A stretch of 64,000 nt of DNA, taken from Bordetella parapertussis (lineage in GTDB: Bacteria > Pseudomonadota > Gammaproteobacteria > Burkholderiales > JACQAP01). A program made the translations under genes and the position numbers. The number at the start of each line of letters is the position of its first letter. Position 1 is the first letter of the stretch. The DNA is taken from assembly GCA_945900965.1 (NCBI GenBank), contig CAMDKM010000005.1, positions 55,431-119,430 of the forward strand. Reading direction: 5' to 3'. Under the pieces are notes generated by a model that worked only from the letters and a program-made list of their open reading frames with translations, did no database searches and had not been told where the DNA came from. This document shows positions 8,380-17,920 of the stretch, one piece after another.

Positions 8380-8600
8380 TCGGCGTCGCCAAGAACGGAC
8401 TCGAGTGGACGATCGAACCGAATGACACTGCCTCGCAACCGCGCCCGGGCGGCGTCAGCCTCGCCCGGTACCGGCGAGGGCGGGGTAAGCTCAGCGATGA
8501 CCTTTCCCCTTGAGGTGACGCGAAGCCGCTCGCCCTTGGCGGCGCGCGCGAGATAGGCCGGCAGGTTCTGGCGCAATTCGGATACGTTGACGTCTTTCAT
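8361..8600 (-). CDS. vapB: Phd/YefM-family antitoxin partner of the VapC toxin
   Basis: A 79-residue protein beginning MKDVNVSELRQNLPAYLARA, the typical Phd/YefM DNA-binding N-terminus. KGERLRVTSRGKVIAEL is the second conserved block, and the acidic C-terminal tail is expected to wrap the toxin. ATG 8600 was chosen because upstream frame sequence is not similar to the family and because a palindromic operator sits just upstream. In this family the antitoxin-toxin complex represses its own promoter. Confidence 0.87.
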   Translation of the reverse strand: MKDVNVSELRQNLPAYLARAAKGERLRVTSRGKVIAELTPPSPVPGEADAARARLRGSVIRFDRPLESVLGDAEWEMNR

Positions 8601-8614
8601 GAATTGACTCACAA

Positions 8615-8637
8615 TTTGTACAGTCGCATTGTACAAA
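8615..8637. promoter_or_regulatory. Palindromic operator of the vapBC pair
   Basis: A perfect inverted repeat TTTGTACA, 7-bp spacer, TGTACAAA lies 14 bp upstream of the antitoxin start. Its position and symmetry fit autoregulation by the antitoxin-toxin complex. Binding is inferred and not shown. Confidence 0.65.
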
Positions 8638-8748
8638 GGGTGCACCAGCGGGTCAATCTCCCGACATTCCCCGCACGGTCGAATCGCCGCTATTGTTCTG
8701 CGCCGCCCGCCGATCGTCGGGTCACGCTGTGCTCGGTTGCTATCCGGC

Positions 8749-8955
8749 TCAGACAGCCAGTCGATGGCGCGGACAGATCGCCATGGGACGCTCGACGTCA
8801 GGCTGATCCGGCGCAATCTCCGCGTGAATATCGGTGAACATCTCTGATGCGCCGCTTCTGGAGGTGTTCGACAGCATCGCCCCGCCGCCTTTTCGCCACC
8901 GGAATCGATGCTTTGCCCCAGCGGGGACATGAACCAGCGTGCCGACGATCAGATG
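8749..8955 (-). pseudogene. Cupin-domain protein remnant (C-terminal half)
   Basis: The minus-strand frame contains VHVPAGAKHRFRW, GGGAMLSNTSRSGASEMF and PMAICPRHRLAV. This resembles the second half of single-domain cupins, including the metal-ligand His of the PAGxxHRF motif. The N-terminal half is missing, and homology ends exactly where the repeat arm at 8957 begins. The family call is from recall of the pattern and is moderately sure. Confidence 0.45.
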
Positions 8956-8956
8956 A

Positions 8957-9280
8957 CTGAGGACAGGGGACAGAAGTTCGGAGTCGAGCGAGGGCGATGC
9001 GGGGGCTGCCTCAACTAAAGAGTGCCTCGTCCTGTCGCCGCTGGAATTCATGCAACGCCTGGCCGCCTTGGTGCCCCGGCCACGCTTACATCTGATTCGC
9101 TTTCACGGCGTGCTCGCGTCCAATGCGAAGTTGTGCTCGGGAATCGTTCCGGGTCCACTGGAGAATACCAGCGAGCACGCAGCCCATCACGCCCATGGCG
9201 CCCCGGCGCGCATGAGTTGGGCGCGCTTGCTCAAGCGCGGTTTGGCAGCCGCTTTTTCTCTGTCTTCTGTCTTCTGGTCT
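8957..9280. repeat. Heptamer-arm inverted-repeat element 2 (GACAGAAG type, long spacer)
   Basis: The left arm (8957-8976, units like GAGGACA/GGGGACA) and right arm (9257-9280, TGTCTTC units) are inverted. The spacer of about 280 bp is longer than in the other elements and contains part of an IS91-type transposase remnant, so the two arms may be separate insertions. Confidence 0.5.
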
Positions 9281-9445
9281 CGAACATTGCCCGAACTGTG
9301 GCGGCGCCCTGAAGATCATCGCCGCCCCTTCGACAAGCTCAGGACAGGCGTTGAAGATCCGGCGGTGATCGCCAAGATCCTCACGCATATTTGGGCTTGC
9401 CCGCGCGCGCCGGCGCGGCCGCTGGCGCTGTTCCAGGCGGCCTGA
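9020..9445 (+). mobile_element. IS91-type transposase C-terminal remnant, interrupted
   Basis: The plus-strand frame reads LSPLEFMQRLAALVPRPRLH, FHGVLASNAKL, ARMSWARLLKR, then (in another frame) EHCPNCGGALKIIAA, then VEDPAVIAKILTHI and a C-terminus ending ARPLALFQAA. This order is the end of IS91-family (Y2, rolling-circle type) transposases, including the Cys-pair zinc motif. Two short insertions break it: a GACAGA-type repeat arm replaces the segment before EHCPNC, and a 23-bp DKLRTG-type repeat lies between KIIAA and EDPAV. The N-terminal catalytic part is missing. The stretch from 9446 to the parE stop at 9699 has no gene and may be the IS91 3' flank. Confidence 0.7.
9327..9349 (+). repeat. 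DKLRTG-type short repeat inserted in the transposase remnant
   Basis: The 23-bp sequence starting CCTTCGACAAGCTCAGGACA is a dispersed bacterial repeat recognisable by its translations PFDKLRTG and STSSGQA. Removing it rejoins KIIAA with EDPAVIAKIL in the transposase frame, so it is a visible insertion. Confidence 0.75.
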
Positions 9446-9698
9446 TCCTCGGTCAAACGCGGTTCTGCTGCAGCGCCGACGATCTGGCGCGGCCCGCACT
9501 CGCGCGCAGCGCTCAAACGGCGTCGAAATCAGCCCCCTCGGGTCGACGCAAAGACCAAAGAATTCACGCGAGAGGGAAATTTTCAGCAAACACCGCGCGA
9601 TTGACCACTTGCAGAGCCGGCGATATATCCGCAGATGGGGAAAAAGGTGCTTTGAAATGCCTATCCTCTGGTTTGGATGAGTCATAACAGCAACGCCG

Positions 9699-10001
9699 CT
9701 AATGTGGGAAATCCAGTTCCCGCTGATGCCGCAGCGCCAGAACACGTACTTCGCCCTTGACCGGCAGATAGCGATACAAGGCAACGTATCCGGTTTTCCC
9801 GAACGAAATCACCAATTCGCGAATATCGCGTTGCGCGTTTTCCACGCGCCGTCCGGCGTATGGGTGTTGCGGCAGCATTTCTACCGCGCTGCGTATTGCA
9901 GCCACCGAAGCCGCTGCTGCTTTCGGGTCCTGCCCGGCAATAAACTGGAAAAGACGCGTCAGATCATCCAGCGCACGCGACGAATAAACTATACGCGTCA
10001 C
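9699..10001 (-). CDS. parE: ParE/RelE-superfamily toxin
   Basis: A 100-residue toxin of the ParE/RelE fold: RIVYSSRALDDLTRLFQFI, then PYAGRRVENAQRDIRELVI, and a C-terminal strand VRVLALRHQRELDF. Chain length and pattern fit ParE-type gyrase inhibitors or RelE-type mRNA interferases; sequence alone does not separate them. The start is GTG 10001, overlapping the antitoxin stop as GTGA. The longer frame from ATG 10058 lies inside the antitoxin gene and was rejected. Confidence 0.85.
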   Translation of the reverse strand: MTRIVYSSRALDDLTRLFQFIAGQDPKAAAASVAAIRSAVEMLPQHPYAGRRVENAQRDIRELVISFGKTGYVALYRYLPVKGEVRVLALRHQRELDFPH

Positions 10002-10279
10002 GCTTTTTGCGGAGCGGGCCGGGGAGCGTTTGCATCCGTGGCCAAACGCTCCATCCACGCATGTACGTCATTTGCCGCGTACACCGGAGCGCCCTTGTCG
10101 ATCGCAAGATCGGCGGCAATCGCTTCTTTGACGAAGGCGCGATAGCGTTCCTCGCGCTCGACCTCGCGTTCGATGGCCTCAATCATCATGCCATGCGGCG
10201 TACGGTTGGTAGCAAGAGCAAGTTTCGTTACGCGGGCTTTGAGTTTTTCAGGGAGTTTCAGGGTGGTGGGCGAGGGCAT
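9998..10279 (-). CDS. parD: Ribbon-helix-helix antitoxin of the ParE-like toxin
   Basis: A 93-residue protein. The N-terminal TLKLPEKLKARVTKLALATN forms the ribbon and first helix, and RTPHGMMIEAIEREVEREER the second helix, as in ParD/CopG regulators. The Ala/Pro-rich C-terminus would bind the toxin. It overlaps the toxin by 4 bp. A 10-bp palindrome TACCATGGTA lies at 10305-10314, upstream of the start, and could be an operator. Confidence 0.82.
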   Translation of the reverse strand: MPSPTTLKLPEKLKARVTKLALATNRTPHGMMIEAIEREVEREERYRAFVKEAIAADLAIDKGAPVYAANDVHAWMERLATDANAPRPAPQKA

Positions 10280-10331
10280 GATGGATCCCGGATGAACGAA
10301 GTACTACCATGGTAACACCTGGAATCCAGCC

Positions 10332-10727
10332 TTACAAATCGGGGAATTCTTCATGGGCAATATCCACGGGCAACACGCTTCCCTTGTCGGGCAGGAAGTC
10401 GCGATAGATCGGGGAACCAAAGGTGGTGCGAATTCCGCACGTGAGCAGCAGATCCTTGTGTGCCACCGGTAGTCCGGCCAGCACGCCGGGGTCTGCGCCG
10501 CGAGCCAGCCGCGCATCTATCTCGGCGGCCGCAGCACGGGCTTGCTCCGGAACAAGCGTAACGATCGCGTTAACTGACGAATTCACCCGCTCGATCTGCG
10601 CCAAATGCGCGTCCATGACCTCAACGGCCGAGATGTCGCGCGCCTTGATCCGGCGCGCCAGTTCGTGCGCGGGGGTGAAACAGAGGTCGTGGTTACGCGT
10701 GGCCGCCAACTTGCGAAAGGCGCCCAT
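10332..10727 (-). pseudogene. Truncated duplicate of the amidase (N-terminal 115 residues)
   Basis: The frame from ATG 10727 repeats the amidase N-terminus almost residue for residue (HDLCFTPAHELARRIKARDI, GADPGVLAGLPVAHKDLLLT). It departs after IYRDFLPDK and ends 16 residues later. Both active-site Ser residues are absent, so it cannot be an amidase. This is direct-repeat copy B (10383-10749). The tail KGSVLPVDIAHEEFPDL has no family I recognise. Confidence 0.88.
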
Positions 10728-10762
10728 GGTAGCCGAATCGCACGCTCGCGATTCACCGGCTA

Positions 10763-12193
10763 CTATCGCGACTGCATCAACACCTCGCGCTCCGCGGCCC
10801 AGGGTGCAGTCGGGAGAAAGCGAACCTGCCCGTTTTCAACGTCGACACCGGCACGCGCCAATACGGTTTCGAAATCGGGGAATTCGCCGGTTTCGATTTG
10901 CTGGTGCCACAAATCGGAGAACACCGTGGTTGCGGTCAACTGGTCCAATTTTTCGATCAGTTCGCGGGCACTCCAGCGGCGATTATCCTGCAAGCAACAC
11001 TGGGAAAGGCTGGCCAATGCGGTATCCAGCGACTGACTTCCCGTGCTCAGGCTGCGCAACTGCAAATCGGCGGCCAACATCGCGGCGGCGCCTGCCCAAT
11101 ACACCCGCAGATAATTGCCGCCATGGCTCATGCGCTCCGCTACCCGGGAGAGGCTCAGGCCCGGTGAAATTCGTGCGCCGCGCCGGAATCCGGCAGCCAT
11201 GCGCCGCCAGGCTTCTTCGGAGGAAATTGCCCCATCGCGCGCCATCAGCACATTCTGGAGATAGGTGGGCAATCCTTCGAATAACCAGGCATCGCGCCCC
11301 GCCACGTACGGAAAAAACAAATGGGCCATTTCATGGACCACGCTCCAGTCATCGAAAAACGCCTGCTTGCCGCGTTGGGGGGCAACGAACAAATGGACTG
11401 CCGATCCACCGCCGCGTGAGACATAGGCCCAGGGCACCGGACCGCGCCCGCGCGGCGTCTGCGCCACGATCACTTGCAGCAAGTCCACCGGGAATCGACC
11501 GTGCACCCGGGTTGCTTGCCGCGCTGCCCGCTCAACGCCCTCGCGCAGCCAATGCTCTTGCGCCGGTGTCGGGCCGTCGAGCACAGCAACTCGCAAGCGA
11601 GCCTCGCCAATTTCTATTTCCTGCTCGCCAAATTGCCCAAATGCCACCACGCCTGGCCACTTGAAGGGAGTGGCACCGATTCGATACTCATGTCGCCCGT
11701 CCATGCCTGCGCTGCGCGGCCAGGGCGCCGACACCGAGATGCCGGGCGGCAAGTGAAATTGCAAAACAAGATCGCTTCCCTCCTGGTTCTCGGCCGGACG
11801 CCACAACCAATCCCCGATCGAAGTCAGCAGATCGCTGCCTATCCAACGCGTTTCCGGTCCGCCGGTCTGCGCGCTGCTGCTGACCGGTTGCAGGCGAACC
11901 CGATAGTCGATACAGGAATTATCGGCGACACCGTCCAGGGAAAGTGTCCCGGTCGGGGCCCCCAGCTTTCGATCGCCGACCCGCGCGGACTCGAGAAAAT
12001 ATCTGGCGCCGTCCGATTCAGCGACCAATTGCAAGGGCGCGCGGCCTTCGAAACAGGCACGAACCGAAATCCGCTCCAGGGTCTCCGCGACCGCCACCTC
12101 GTATCGGTGGGCCGCATGGGCAGGTAAGGCGCAAAGTACGCCACTGCACAACATTAACAGGGTGAAATGTTCCGCCTGTCTGCCCACCGTCAT
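10763..12193 (-). CDS. Secreted gluzincin-like metalloprotease, paralogue 2
   Basis: A 476-residue protein with a signal peptide (LLMLCSGVLCALPAHA) from ATG 12193. The C-terminal half has the zinc motif HEMAH in WSVVHEMAHLFFPYV and a third-ligand Glu in WLFEGLPTYLQNVL, as in M61/M1-type gluzincins. The N-terminal half is a beta-rich domain with WIGSDLLTSIGDWLWRP. It aligns along its whole length with the gene at 12657-14141. It follows DUF2214 with a 17-bp gap, so the three genes form one operon. The substrate is unknown. It could also be a peptidase-like binding protein, although the zinc residues are intact. Confidence 0.8.
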   Translation of the reverse strand: MTVGRQAEHFTLLMLCSGVLCALPAHAAHRYEVAVAETLERISVRACFEGRAPLQLVAESDGARYFLESARVGDRKLGAPTGTLSLDGVADNSCIDYRVRLQPVSSSAQTGGPETRWIGSDLLTSIGDWLWRPAENQEGSDLVLQFHLPPGISVSAPWPRSAGMDGRHEYRIGATPFKWPGVVAFGQFGEQEIEIGEARLRVAVLDGPTPAQEHWLREGVERAARQATRVHGRFPVDLLQVIVAQTPRGRGPVPWAYVSRGGGSAVHLFVAPQRGKQAFFDDWSVVHEMAHLFFPYVAGRDAWLFEGLPTYLQNVLMARDGAISSEEAWRRMAAGFRRGARISPGLSLSRVAERMSHGGNYLRVYWAGAAAMLAADLQLRSLSTGSQSLDTALASLSQCCLQDNRRWSARELIEKLDQLTATTVFSDLWHQQIETGEFPDFETVLARAGVDVENGQVRFLPTAPWAAEREVLMQSR

Positions 12194-12210
12194 GCCAAGC
12201 GGACAAAGTG

Positions 12211-12660
12211 TCACGAAGAGGACGCCGGAATGCCGATGCCCCGCGCCATGATGGCCGCGGCAAACGGAATACAGGCCAGCAGAATCAGTTCGGCCGCAAC
12301 AAAGCGCCGCACTCGCAGCACTTGATAATCGGACACTTTGATCGAAACACGCCGCCAACTCAGGAACTGCATGGTGGGCGGCAGGGAAATTAGCCCCATT
12401 GCCAGAAATAGCGCGAGCTTGATGTAAAAGACTGGATTGCCGAGGTAAAAATCGATGCCTTTGCCGAACCAGATCACCCGCGCGATACCGGTAGCGATTG
12501 CCAGTATCGCCGCGCATAAATAAAACAAATCGACTTTTGCCAGCGAACGCGCCTGCTCCGGGGAAAGGCCCGGAACACAGACCTTGTATTCGTAAGCAAG
12601 GCAGACGGCAATCGATACCATCGCCACGTAATGCAGATAAGCGACTAAAGCGCCGGTCAA
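12211..12660 (-). CDS. DUF2214 four-helix membrane protein
   Basis: A 149-residue inner-membrane protein with about four hydrophobic helices (YLHYVAMVSIAVCLAYEYKV, LFYLCAAILAIATGIARVIW, FYIKLALFLAMGLISLP, AAELILLACIPFAAAIMA). The pattern fits DUF2214, a family of unknown function. Translation starts at TTG 12660, overlapping the upstream gene's stop by 4 bp (TTGA), which indicates tight coupling between two protease-like genes. Confidence 0.8.
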   Translation of the reverse strand: MTGALVAYLHYVAMVSIAVCLAYEYKVCVPGLSPEQARSLAKVDLFYLCAAILAIATGIARVIWFGKGIDFYLGNPVFYIKLALFLAMGLISLPPTMQFLSWRRVSIKVSDYQVLRVRRFVAAELILLACIPFAAAIMARGIGIPASSS

Positions 12661-14141
12661 CTTTTTTCTCCCGATCGGCCTGACGGCACGGAAGTTTCCG
12701 GGCTCATGATGGCCTCGCGGAGCGCCGCGCCGCCAGGCAGCAGTTCGATTTTGTCGCGCTCCGGAAAAATGCCGAGCGCCCGATAGGCGGGTGCCAGATC
12801 AGGGAAATCATTCGATGCCTGATGTTGTTCATAAAGCTCTCCAAACACATCGGTGCCGGTCACGGCATCGAGTTGTGCGAACAGTTGTTGCGCGCTCCAG
12901 GCTCGTTCTGTTCTCGCGCAACATTCATTGAGCGCGGCAAGAGCTGTGTCCATGGACTGTTTTCCCGCGCTGACCTCGCGCAGCCGGACATCGGCCATCA
13001 GAATCAAGGCCGCACCCTCCCAGTACACTCGCAGAGAGGCGCCACCGCGAAACATGTTTTCGGTCGCCTGTGCGAGGGTCATGCCACGGGTATTCTGCCG
13101 GCCGCGCTCAAATCCGGCAACCATGCGTTGCCACGCATCGGTCGCCAACACGCGCCCCGCGCGCGCCAGAAGTACATTCTGATAATAAGTCGCGATACCT
13201 TCCGACAGCCAGGCATCGTCGGAATTCACATACGGAAGCAGCAGGTGCGACAGTTCATGCACCGCGGTCCAATCGCTAAAAAATTCCTGGATCGGGCGGT
13301 GCTGATTGATAAAAAAGTGTACTGCGAGCCCGCCGCCACGTGTGACATAAGCGGCTGGAGTGGGTTCGTTGCCGCGCGCACCGGGAGCAATGACTACTTG
13401 CAGCCTCTGCTGCGGAAAACGGCCGAAAAGTTTGGCCACGGTCTGCGCCGCATCGACGATCCAGCGGTGTAATTCCTCGATCTGTGGCGCCGGAGAACCA
13501 TCGAGCACCACAACATCAAGACGCGAATCGCCAACGCGCAGTTCCTGCTCCTTGAAGCGCCCAAAGGCTACTGACACCGGCCAGTCCTGTGGGGTGCGCC
13601 CCATCCTAAACACTGCACGCTCAAGGCTCCGGGATACCACCTTCCAGGGCGCGGAGACCGAGATGCCGTCCGGCAAAACAAAAGCAATTTCGATGTCTTC
13701 GTCCTGTGCAAGAAATTGCGGCCGCCATAACCAGATCCCTGCAGAAGTCAGCAGGTCCCCGCCCACCCGGCGGATTTTCCCGCCGGTGCGGTCGTGTTTC
13801 TTGATCGGATGCGACACATCCGCCCGATACACGATACAAGCGTTTTCCGCGACATTCTTGAGTCGGATCGAACCGGCAGGCTGAATCGGTTTACCGGTAC
13901 GCTCGATGATCACCTTGTCCAAAGCCAGCGCAGCATCGAGAGATTCGGCGTACAAGGCCTCGGGTGGCACCCCATCGAAACAGGCGCGCACCTCCAGCGT
14001 GGTCAAGGCGGAATCGATGGTGACTGTGTAGCGATGCAGGCGATCCGCCGCAGCGACATTTGTTCCCGGCAGCAGGACGGCCGCCAGCATCAGGCCACTT
14101 AGCCACGGAGCCTCGCTGAAATATTGCCAGCTCGTTGTCAT
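12657..14141 (-). CDS. Secreted gluzincin-like metalloprotease, paralogue 1
   Basis: A 494-residue protein starting at ATG 14141 with a signal region (LSGLMLAAVLLPGTNVAAAD). It shares the layout of the gene at 10763-12193: a beta-rich N-half (RRVGGDLLTSAGIWLWRP), then a catalytic region with HELSH in WTAVHELSHLLLPYV and Glu in WLSEGIATYYQNVLLARAG. Both metal-binding motifs fit M61-type aminopeptidases, but the family's PDZ domain is not evident. The paralogues look only moderately similar, so the duplication is old. The metH stop codon lies 22 bp upstream. Confidence 0.8.
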   Translation of the reverse strand: MTTSWQYFSEAPWLSGLMLAAVLLPGTNVAAADRLHRYTVTIDSALTTLEVRACFDGVPPEALYAESLDAALALDKVIIERTGKPIQPAGSIRLKNVAENACIVYRADVSHPIKKHDRTGGKIRRVGGDLLTSAGIWLWRPQFLAQDEDIEIAFVLPDGISVSAPWKVVSRSLERAVFRMGRTPQDWPVSVAFGRFKEQELRVGDSRLDVVVLDGSPAPQIEELHRWIVDAAQTVAKLFGRFPQQRLQVVIAPGARGNEPTPAAYVTRGGGLAVHFFINQHRPIQEFFSDWTAVHELSHLLLPYVNSDDAWLSEGIATYYQNVLLARAGRVLATDAWQRMVAGFERGRQNTRGMTLAQATENMFRGGASLRVYWEGAALILMADVRLREVSAGKQSMDTALAALNECCARTERAWSAQQLFAQLDAVTGTDVFGELYEQHQASNDFPDLAPAYRALGIFPERDKIELLPGGAALREAIMSPETSVPSGRSGEKS

Positions 14142-14163
14142 GGTCGCGCTGGGTCGACGAGGC

Positions 14164-17100
14164 TCAGGCCGCCAACACCGTGTCCGGATCGTAGGAAAGA
14201 TTCGGCGCCAGCCAGCGTTCGACCTCCGCCATCCGTATGCCCTTGCGCCGCGCATAGTCTTCGACCTGGTCGCGGTCGATTTTGGCCACCGCAAAATACT
14301 GGGCCTGCGGGTGGGAAAAATAAAATCCGCTCACCGCCGCGGTCGGCAGCATGGCGAAGGATTCGGTCAAGGTGATGCCGGCGTTGGCAGGCGCGGCCAG
14401 CAATTCGAACAACGCCGCCTTTTCGGTGTGGTCGGGGCAGGCCGGGTAGCCGGGCGCTGGCCGGATGCCGCGATATTTTTCCTCGATCAGGGCCTCGACC
14501 GCCAGACTTTCTTCCGGCGCATAAGCCCAGAATTCCCGGCGCACGCGCCGGTGCATGAGTTCGGCAAAGGCCTCGGCAAGCCGGTCGGCCAGAGCCTTGA
14601 GCAGGATGGCGTTGTAGTCGTCGTGACGCGCCTCGAATTCAGCCACCCGCGGGTCGATGCCGATGCCGGCGGTGACCGCAAAAGCGCCGACATAGTCCTG
14701 CACCCCAGAGTCTTTCGGAGCAACCAGGTCCGCCAGACCGTGATTGACCCTGTCGGCCGGCTTGACCATCTGCTGTCTGAGGAAATGGAAGCGTTTGACG
14801 ATCCCGCTGCGTGTCTCGTCGGCGTAGATTTCAATATCGTCGCCAACGCTGCGGGCGGGAAACAGTCCGATGACAGCCGCCGCACCCAGCCATTTTTCCG
14901 CGACGATTCGCTCGAGCATCTTTTTCGCATCGGCGAAGAGATTGCGCGCTGCCTCGCCCACCACCTTGTCCTGCAGAATGTCCGGATAACGCCCGGACAA
15001 TTCCCAGGTCTGGAAAAATGGCGTCCAGTCAATCAGCGGCACGATTTCCGCCAAGGGATAATCGCGAAACACTTGCAGCCCCGAGACTGCCGGCACCGGC
15101 GGCCGGTACTGCGTCCAGTCGGTCTTCAATCCGTGCCGGCGCGCTTCCGCGATCGAATGATGCGGCCCCTGGCCTTTTTTGCCCTGGTGTTGCGCACGGG
15201 TTTTTTCCGCCTCTTCCTTTACCTTGCGCACGAATTCGTCGCGGTGTTCCTTCGAAATCAGACTGGTGCACACACCCACCGAGCGCGAGGCGTCAGGTAC
15301 CCACACTGTCGGCCCGGCATAGTTCGGTTCGATTTTTACCGCGGTATGCACGCGCGAGGTGGTGGCCCCGCCAATCAACAGGGGCACAACAAATCCCTGG
15401 CGCTGCATTTCCTTCGCCACATGCGCCATCTCTTCCAGCGAGGGTGTGATGAGGCCAGACAGGCCAATGATGTCGGCGTTTTCCTCGCGGGCGGTTCGGA
15501 GAATGGTCTCGGCCGGCACCATCACGCCCAGATTCACTACTTCGAAGTTATTGCACTGGAGCACCACCGAGACGATATTCTTGCCGATATCGTGCACGTC
15601 GCCCTTGACCGTGGCGATGACAATCTTGCCCTTGGCCTTCCCGGCCGTGCCGGATCGGAGTTTTTCCGCTTCGATGTAAGGAATCAGGTGCGCGACCGCC
15701 TCCTTCATGACGCGCGCCGATTTCACCACCTGCGGCAAAAACATCTTGCCCGCGCCGAACAAATCCCCGACCACATTCATGCCCGTCATCAGCGGACCTT
15801 CGATGACCTGGATCGGGAACTCGAACTGCTGGCGTGCCTCCTCGGTATCCTCGACAACGTAGGTATTGATGCCGCGCACCAGGGCGTGGGTAATGCGCTC
15901 GCTGACCGTGCCTTTGCGCCAGGACAGGTCCTCGACCGACACCTTCGCCGCTGCCTTGTAACTCTCGGCGAATTCCACCAGCCGTTCGGTCGAATCGGGC
16001 CGCCGGTTGAACAACACATCCTCGACCCGTTGCAGCAACTCCTTGGGTATCTCCTCGTAAACGCCCAGTTGTCCGGCATTCACAATGCCCATGCTCATGC
16101 CGGCCCGGATGGCGTGAAACAGGAAGGCGGTGTGGATTGCTTCGCGCACCGGATCATTGCCGCGGAACGAGAAGGAAATATTCGATACCCCGCCGCTGAT
16201 CTTGGCGTATGGAAGCACCTTGCGGATGGCGCGTGTGGCCTCGATGTAGTCGATGGCGTAGTTATTATGTTCCTCGATGCCGGTCGCCACCGCGAAGATG
16301 TTCGGGTCGAAGATGATGTCTTCCGGCGGGAACCCGGCTTCCTTGATCAATAAGTCATAAGCGCGCGCACAGATGTCGATGCGCCGCGCCAGGGTATCGG
16401 CCTGGCCTTTTTCATCGAAAGCCATCACCACTGCGGCTGCCCCGTAGCGACGCACCAGCCGGGCCTGGCGCAGGAATTCGGCCTCGCCTTCTTTCATGCT
16501 GATCGAATTCACCACGCACTTGCCCTGCACGCACTTCAGGCCCGCTTCGATCACCTCCCACTTCGAGGAGTCGATCATGATCGGCACGCGCGAGATATCG
16601 GGCTCCGAGCCAACCAGATTCAGGAAGGTGGTCATGGCGGCTTTCGAATCCAGCATCGCCTCGTCCATGTTGATGTCGATGATCTGGGCACCGCTTTCGA
16701 CCTGGCTGCGCGCCACCGCCAGTGCCTCCGTGTAGTTGCCCGCTAAAATCATGCGAGAGAAGGCCTTGGAGCCGGTAACGTTGGCGCGCTCGCCGACATT
16801 CACAAATAGCGATTCATCACTGACGTTGAGGGGCTCCAGTCCCGCCAGCCGCAGCTTCTTGTCGATCGTCGGCAATTTGCGGGGCGCCACACCTTTGATC
16901 GCGGCAACGATCGCGCGAATATGGGCTGGCGTGGTGCCGCAGCAACCGCCCGCAATATTGAGGAACCCGGCCTGAGCAAACTCCTTCAGGACGGCGGCCG
17001 TGTATTCCGGCGTTTCATCGTATTCTCCAAACGCATTCGGCAGCCCGGCGTTCGGATGCAGGCTGGTATGAACATCGGCGACATTCGACAGCTCTTCGAT

Positions 17101-17871
17101 ATAAGGCCGCAGGTCCTTGGCGCCAAGCGCGCAGTTCAGGCCGATCGAAAATGGCCGCGCATGAGAAATCGAATTCCAGAACGCCTCGGTGGTCTGGCCG
17201 GAGAGCGTGCGGCCGCTGGCATCGGTGATGGTGCCCGATACCATCACCGGCACATGGACTCCATGGCGCTCGAAATAATCGTCGATGGCGAACAAGGCGG
17301 CCTTGCAATTGAGTGTGTCGAAGACAGTTTCGACCAGCAGCAGATCCACGCCGCCATCGAGCAGGCCCCGCAGGCATTCCAAATAACAGGCCACCAGTTC
17401 ATCGAAGCTGACATTGCGTTTGCCCGGGTCATTGACGTCCGGGGAAAGCGATGCCGTACGACTGGTGGGCCCCAGCACGCCCGCCACAAAACGCGGCTTG
17501 TGCGGCGTCTGCGCGGAGAATTCCTCGACGGCCGAGCGCGCCAGTTTGGCGCCCGCGCTGTTGAGTTCGTACACCACGCTGGTCATGCCGTAATCGACCA
17601 TCGACACGGCGTTGGAATTAAAGGTATTGGTCTCGACAATGTCCGCGCCCGCCTCCAGGTAGTCGGCATGGATGCCGCGAATGATTTTCGGCTGGGTCAA
17701 CGACAACAGATCGTTGTTGCCCTTCTGGTCGCAATGGTGGGCGTGGAAGCGGTCGCCGTGATAGTGATGCGCTTCCAGCCCGTGGCCCTGGATCATGGTG
17801 CCCATGGCCCCATCCAGAACCAGGATACGTTCCTTGAGCAGGTGGTACAGCAGTTCGGTGCGTTTGGTCAT
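14164..17871 (-). CDS. metH: Cobalamin-dependent methionine synthase
   Basis: Transfers a methyl group from methyl-tetrahydrofolate through cobalamin to homocysteine. The 1,235-residue product has all modules: the homocysteine domain ([14 protein letters not shown]; zinc Cys in [10 protein letters not shown] and [14 protein letters not shown]), the folate domain ([19 protein letters not shown]), the cobalamin domain with the His ligand in [17 protein letters not shown], and the C-terminal activation domain binding SAM (FSIGL and [20 protein letters not shown]). ATG 17871 follows a SAM-II-like riboswitch and terminator. The in-frame start at 17901 lies inside that terminator and was rejected. 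Confidence 0.96.
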   Translation of the reverse strand: MTKRTELLYHLLKERILVLDGAMGTMIQGHGLEAHHYHGDRFHAHHCDQKGNNDLLSLTQPKIIRGIHADYLEAGADIVETNTFNSNAVSMVDYGMTSVVYELNSAGAKLARSAVEEFSAQTPHKPRFVAGVLGPTSRTASLSPDVNDPGKRNVSFDELVACYLECLRGLLDGGVDLLLVETVFDTLNCKAALFAIDDYFERHGVHVPVMVSGTITDASGRTLSGQTTEAFWNSISHARPFSIGLNCALGAKDLRPYIEELSNVADVHTSLHPNAGLPNAFGEYDETPEYTAAVLKEFAQAGFLNIAGGCCGTTPAHIRAIVAAIKGVAPRKLPTIDKKLRLAGLEPLNVSDESLFVNVGERANVTGSKAFSRMILAGNYTEALAVARSQVESGAQIIDINMDEAMLDSKAAMTTFLNLVGSEPDISRVPIMIDSSKWEVIEAGLKCVQGKCVVNSISMKEGEAEFLRQARLVRRYGAAAVVMAFDEKGQADTLARRIDICARAYDLLIKEAGFPPEDIIFDPNIFAVATGIEEHNNYAIDYIEATRAIRKVLPYAKISGGVSNISFSFRGNDPVREAIHTAFLFHAIRAGMSMGIVNAGQLGVYEEIPKELLQRVEDVLFNRRPDSTERLVEFAESYKAAAKVSVEDLSWRKGTVSERITHALVRGINTYVVEDTEEARQQFEFPIQVIEGPLMTGMNVVGDLFGAGKMFLPQVVKSARVMKEAVAHLIPYIEAEKLRSGTAGKAKGKIVIATVKGDVHDIGKNIVSVVLQCNNFEVVNLGVMVPAETILRTAREENADIIGLSGLITPSLEEMAHVAKEMQRQGFVVPLLIGGATTSRVHTAVKIEPNYAGPTVWVPDASRSVGVCTSLISKEHRDEFVRKVKEEAEKTRAQHQGKKGQGPHHSIAEARRHGLKTDWTQYRPPVPAVSGLQVFRDYPLAEIVPLIDWTPFFQTWELSGRYPDILQDKVVGEAARNLFADAKKMLERIVAEKWLGAAAVIGLFPARSVGDDIEIYADETRSGIVKRFHFLRQQMVKPADRVNHGLADLVAPKDSGVQDYVGAFAVTAGIGIDPRVAEFEARHDDYNAILLKALADRLAEAFAELMHRRVRREFWAYAPEESLAVEALIEEKYRGIRPAPGYPACPDHTEKAALFELLAAPANAGITLTESFAMLPTAAVSGFYFSHPQAQYFAVAKIDRDQVEDYARRKGIRMAEVERWLAPNLSYDPDTVLAA

Positions 17872-17886
17872 TGCCTGTCCGGAAAC

Positions 17887-17916
17887 AAAAAACCCGTCCA
17901 CAGTAGCGAGACGGGT
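17887..17916 (-). terminator. Intrinsic terminator between the riboswitch and metH
   Basis: On the minus strand the stem ACCCGTC/GACGGGT with an 11-nt loop is followed by six U, ending 16 bp before the metH ATG. This placement directly after the aptamer suggests SAM-controlled premature termination. The alternative fold that would relieve it was not worked out. Confidence 0.75.
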
Positions 17917-17920
17917 CGGT

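Noticed and set aside
12822..13472. Long plus-strand frames opposite the gluzincin genes (also 11474-12127)
   Set aside because: They are antisense shadows of GC-rich coding regions, with no family similarity and no ribosome sites.
14140..16353. 737-codon plus-strand frame opposite metH
   Set aside because: It is the antisense of metH; composition follows the complementary codon bias and it has no recognisable domain.
17872..17901. Upstream start for metH at 17901
   Set aside because: It would place coding sequence within the terminator hairpin of the riboswitch, and family similarity begins at [12 protein letters not shown].
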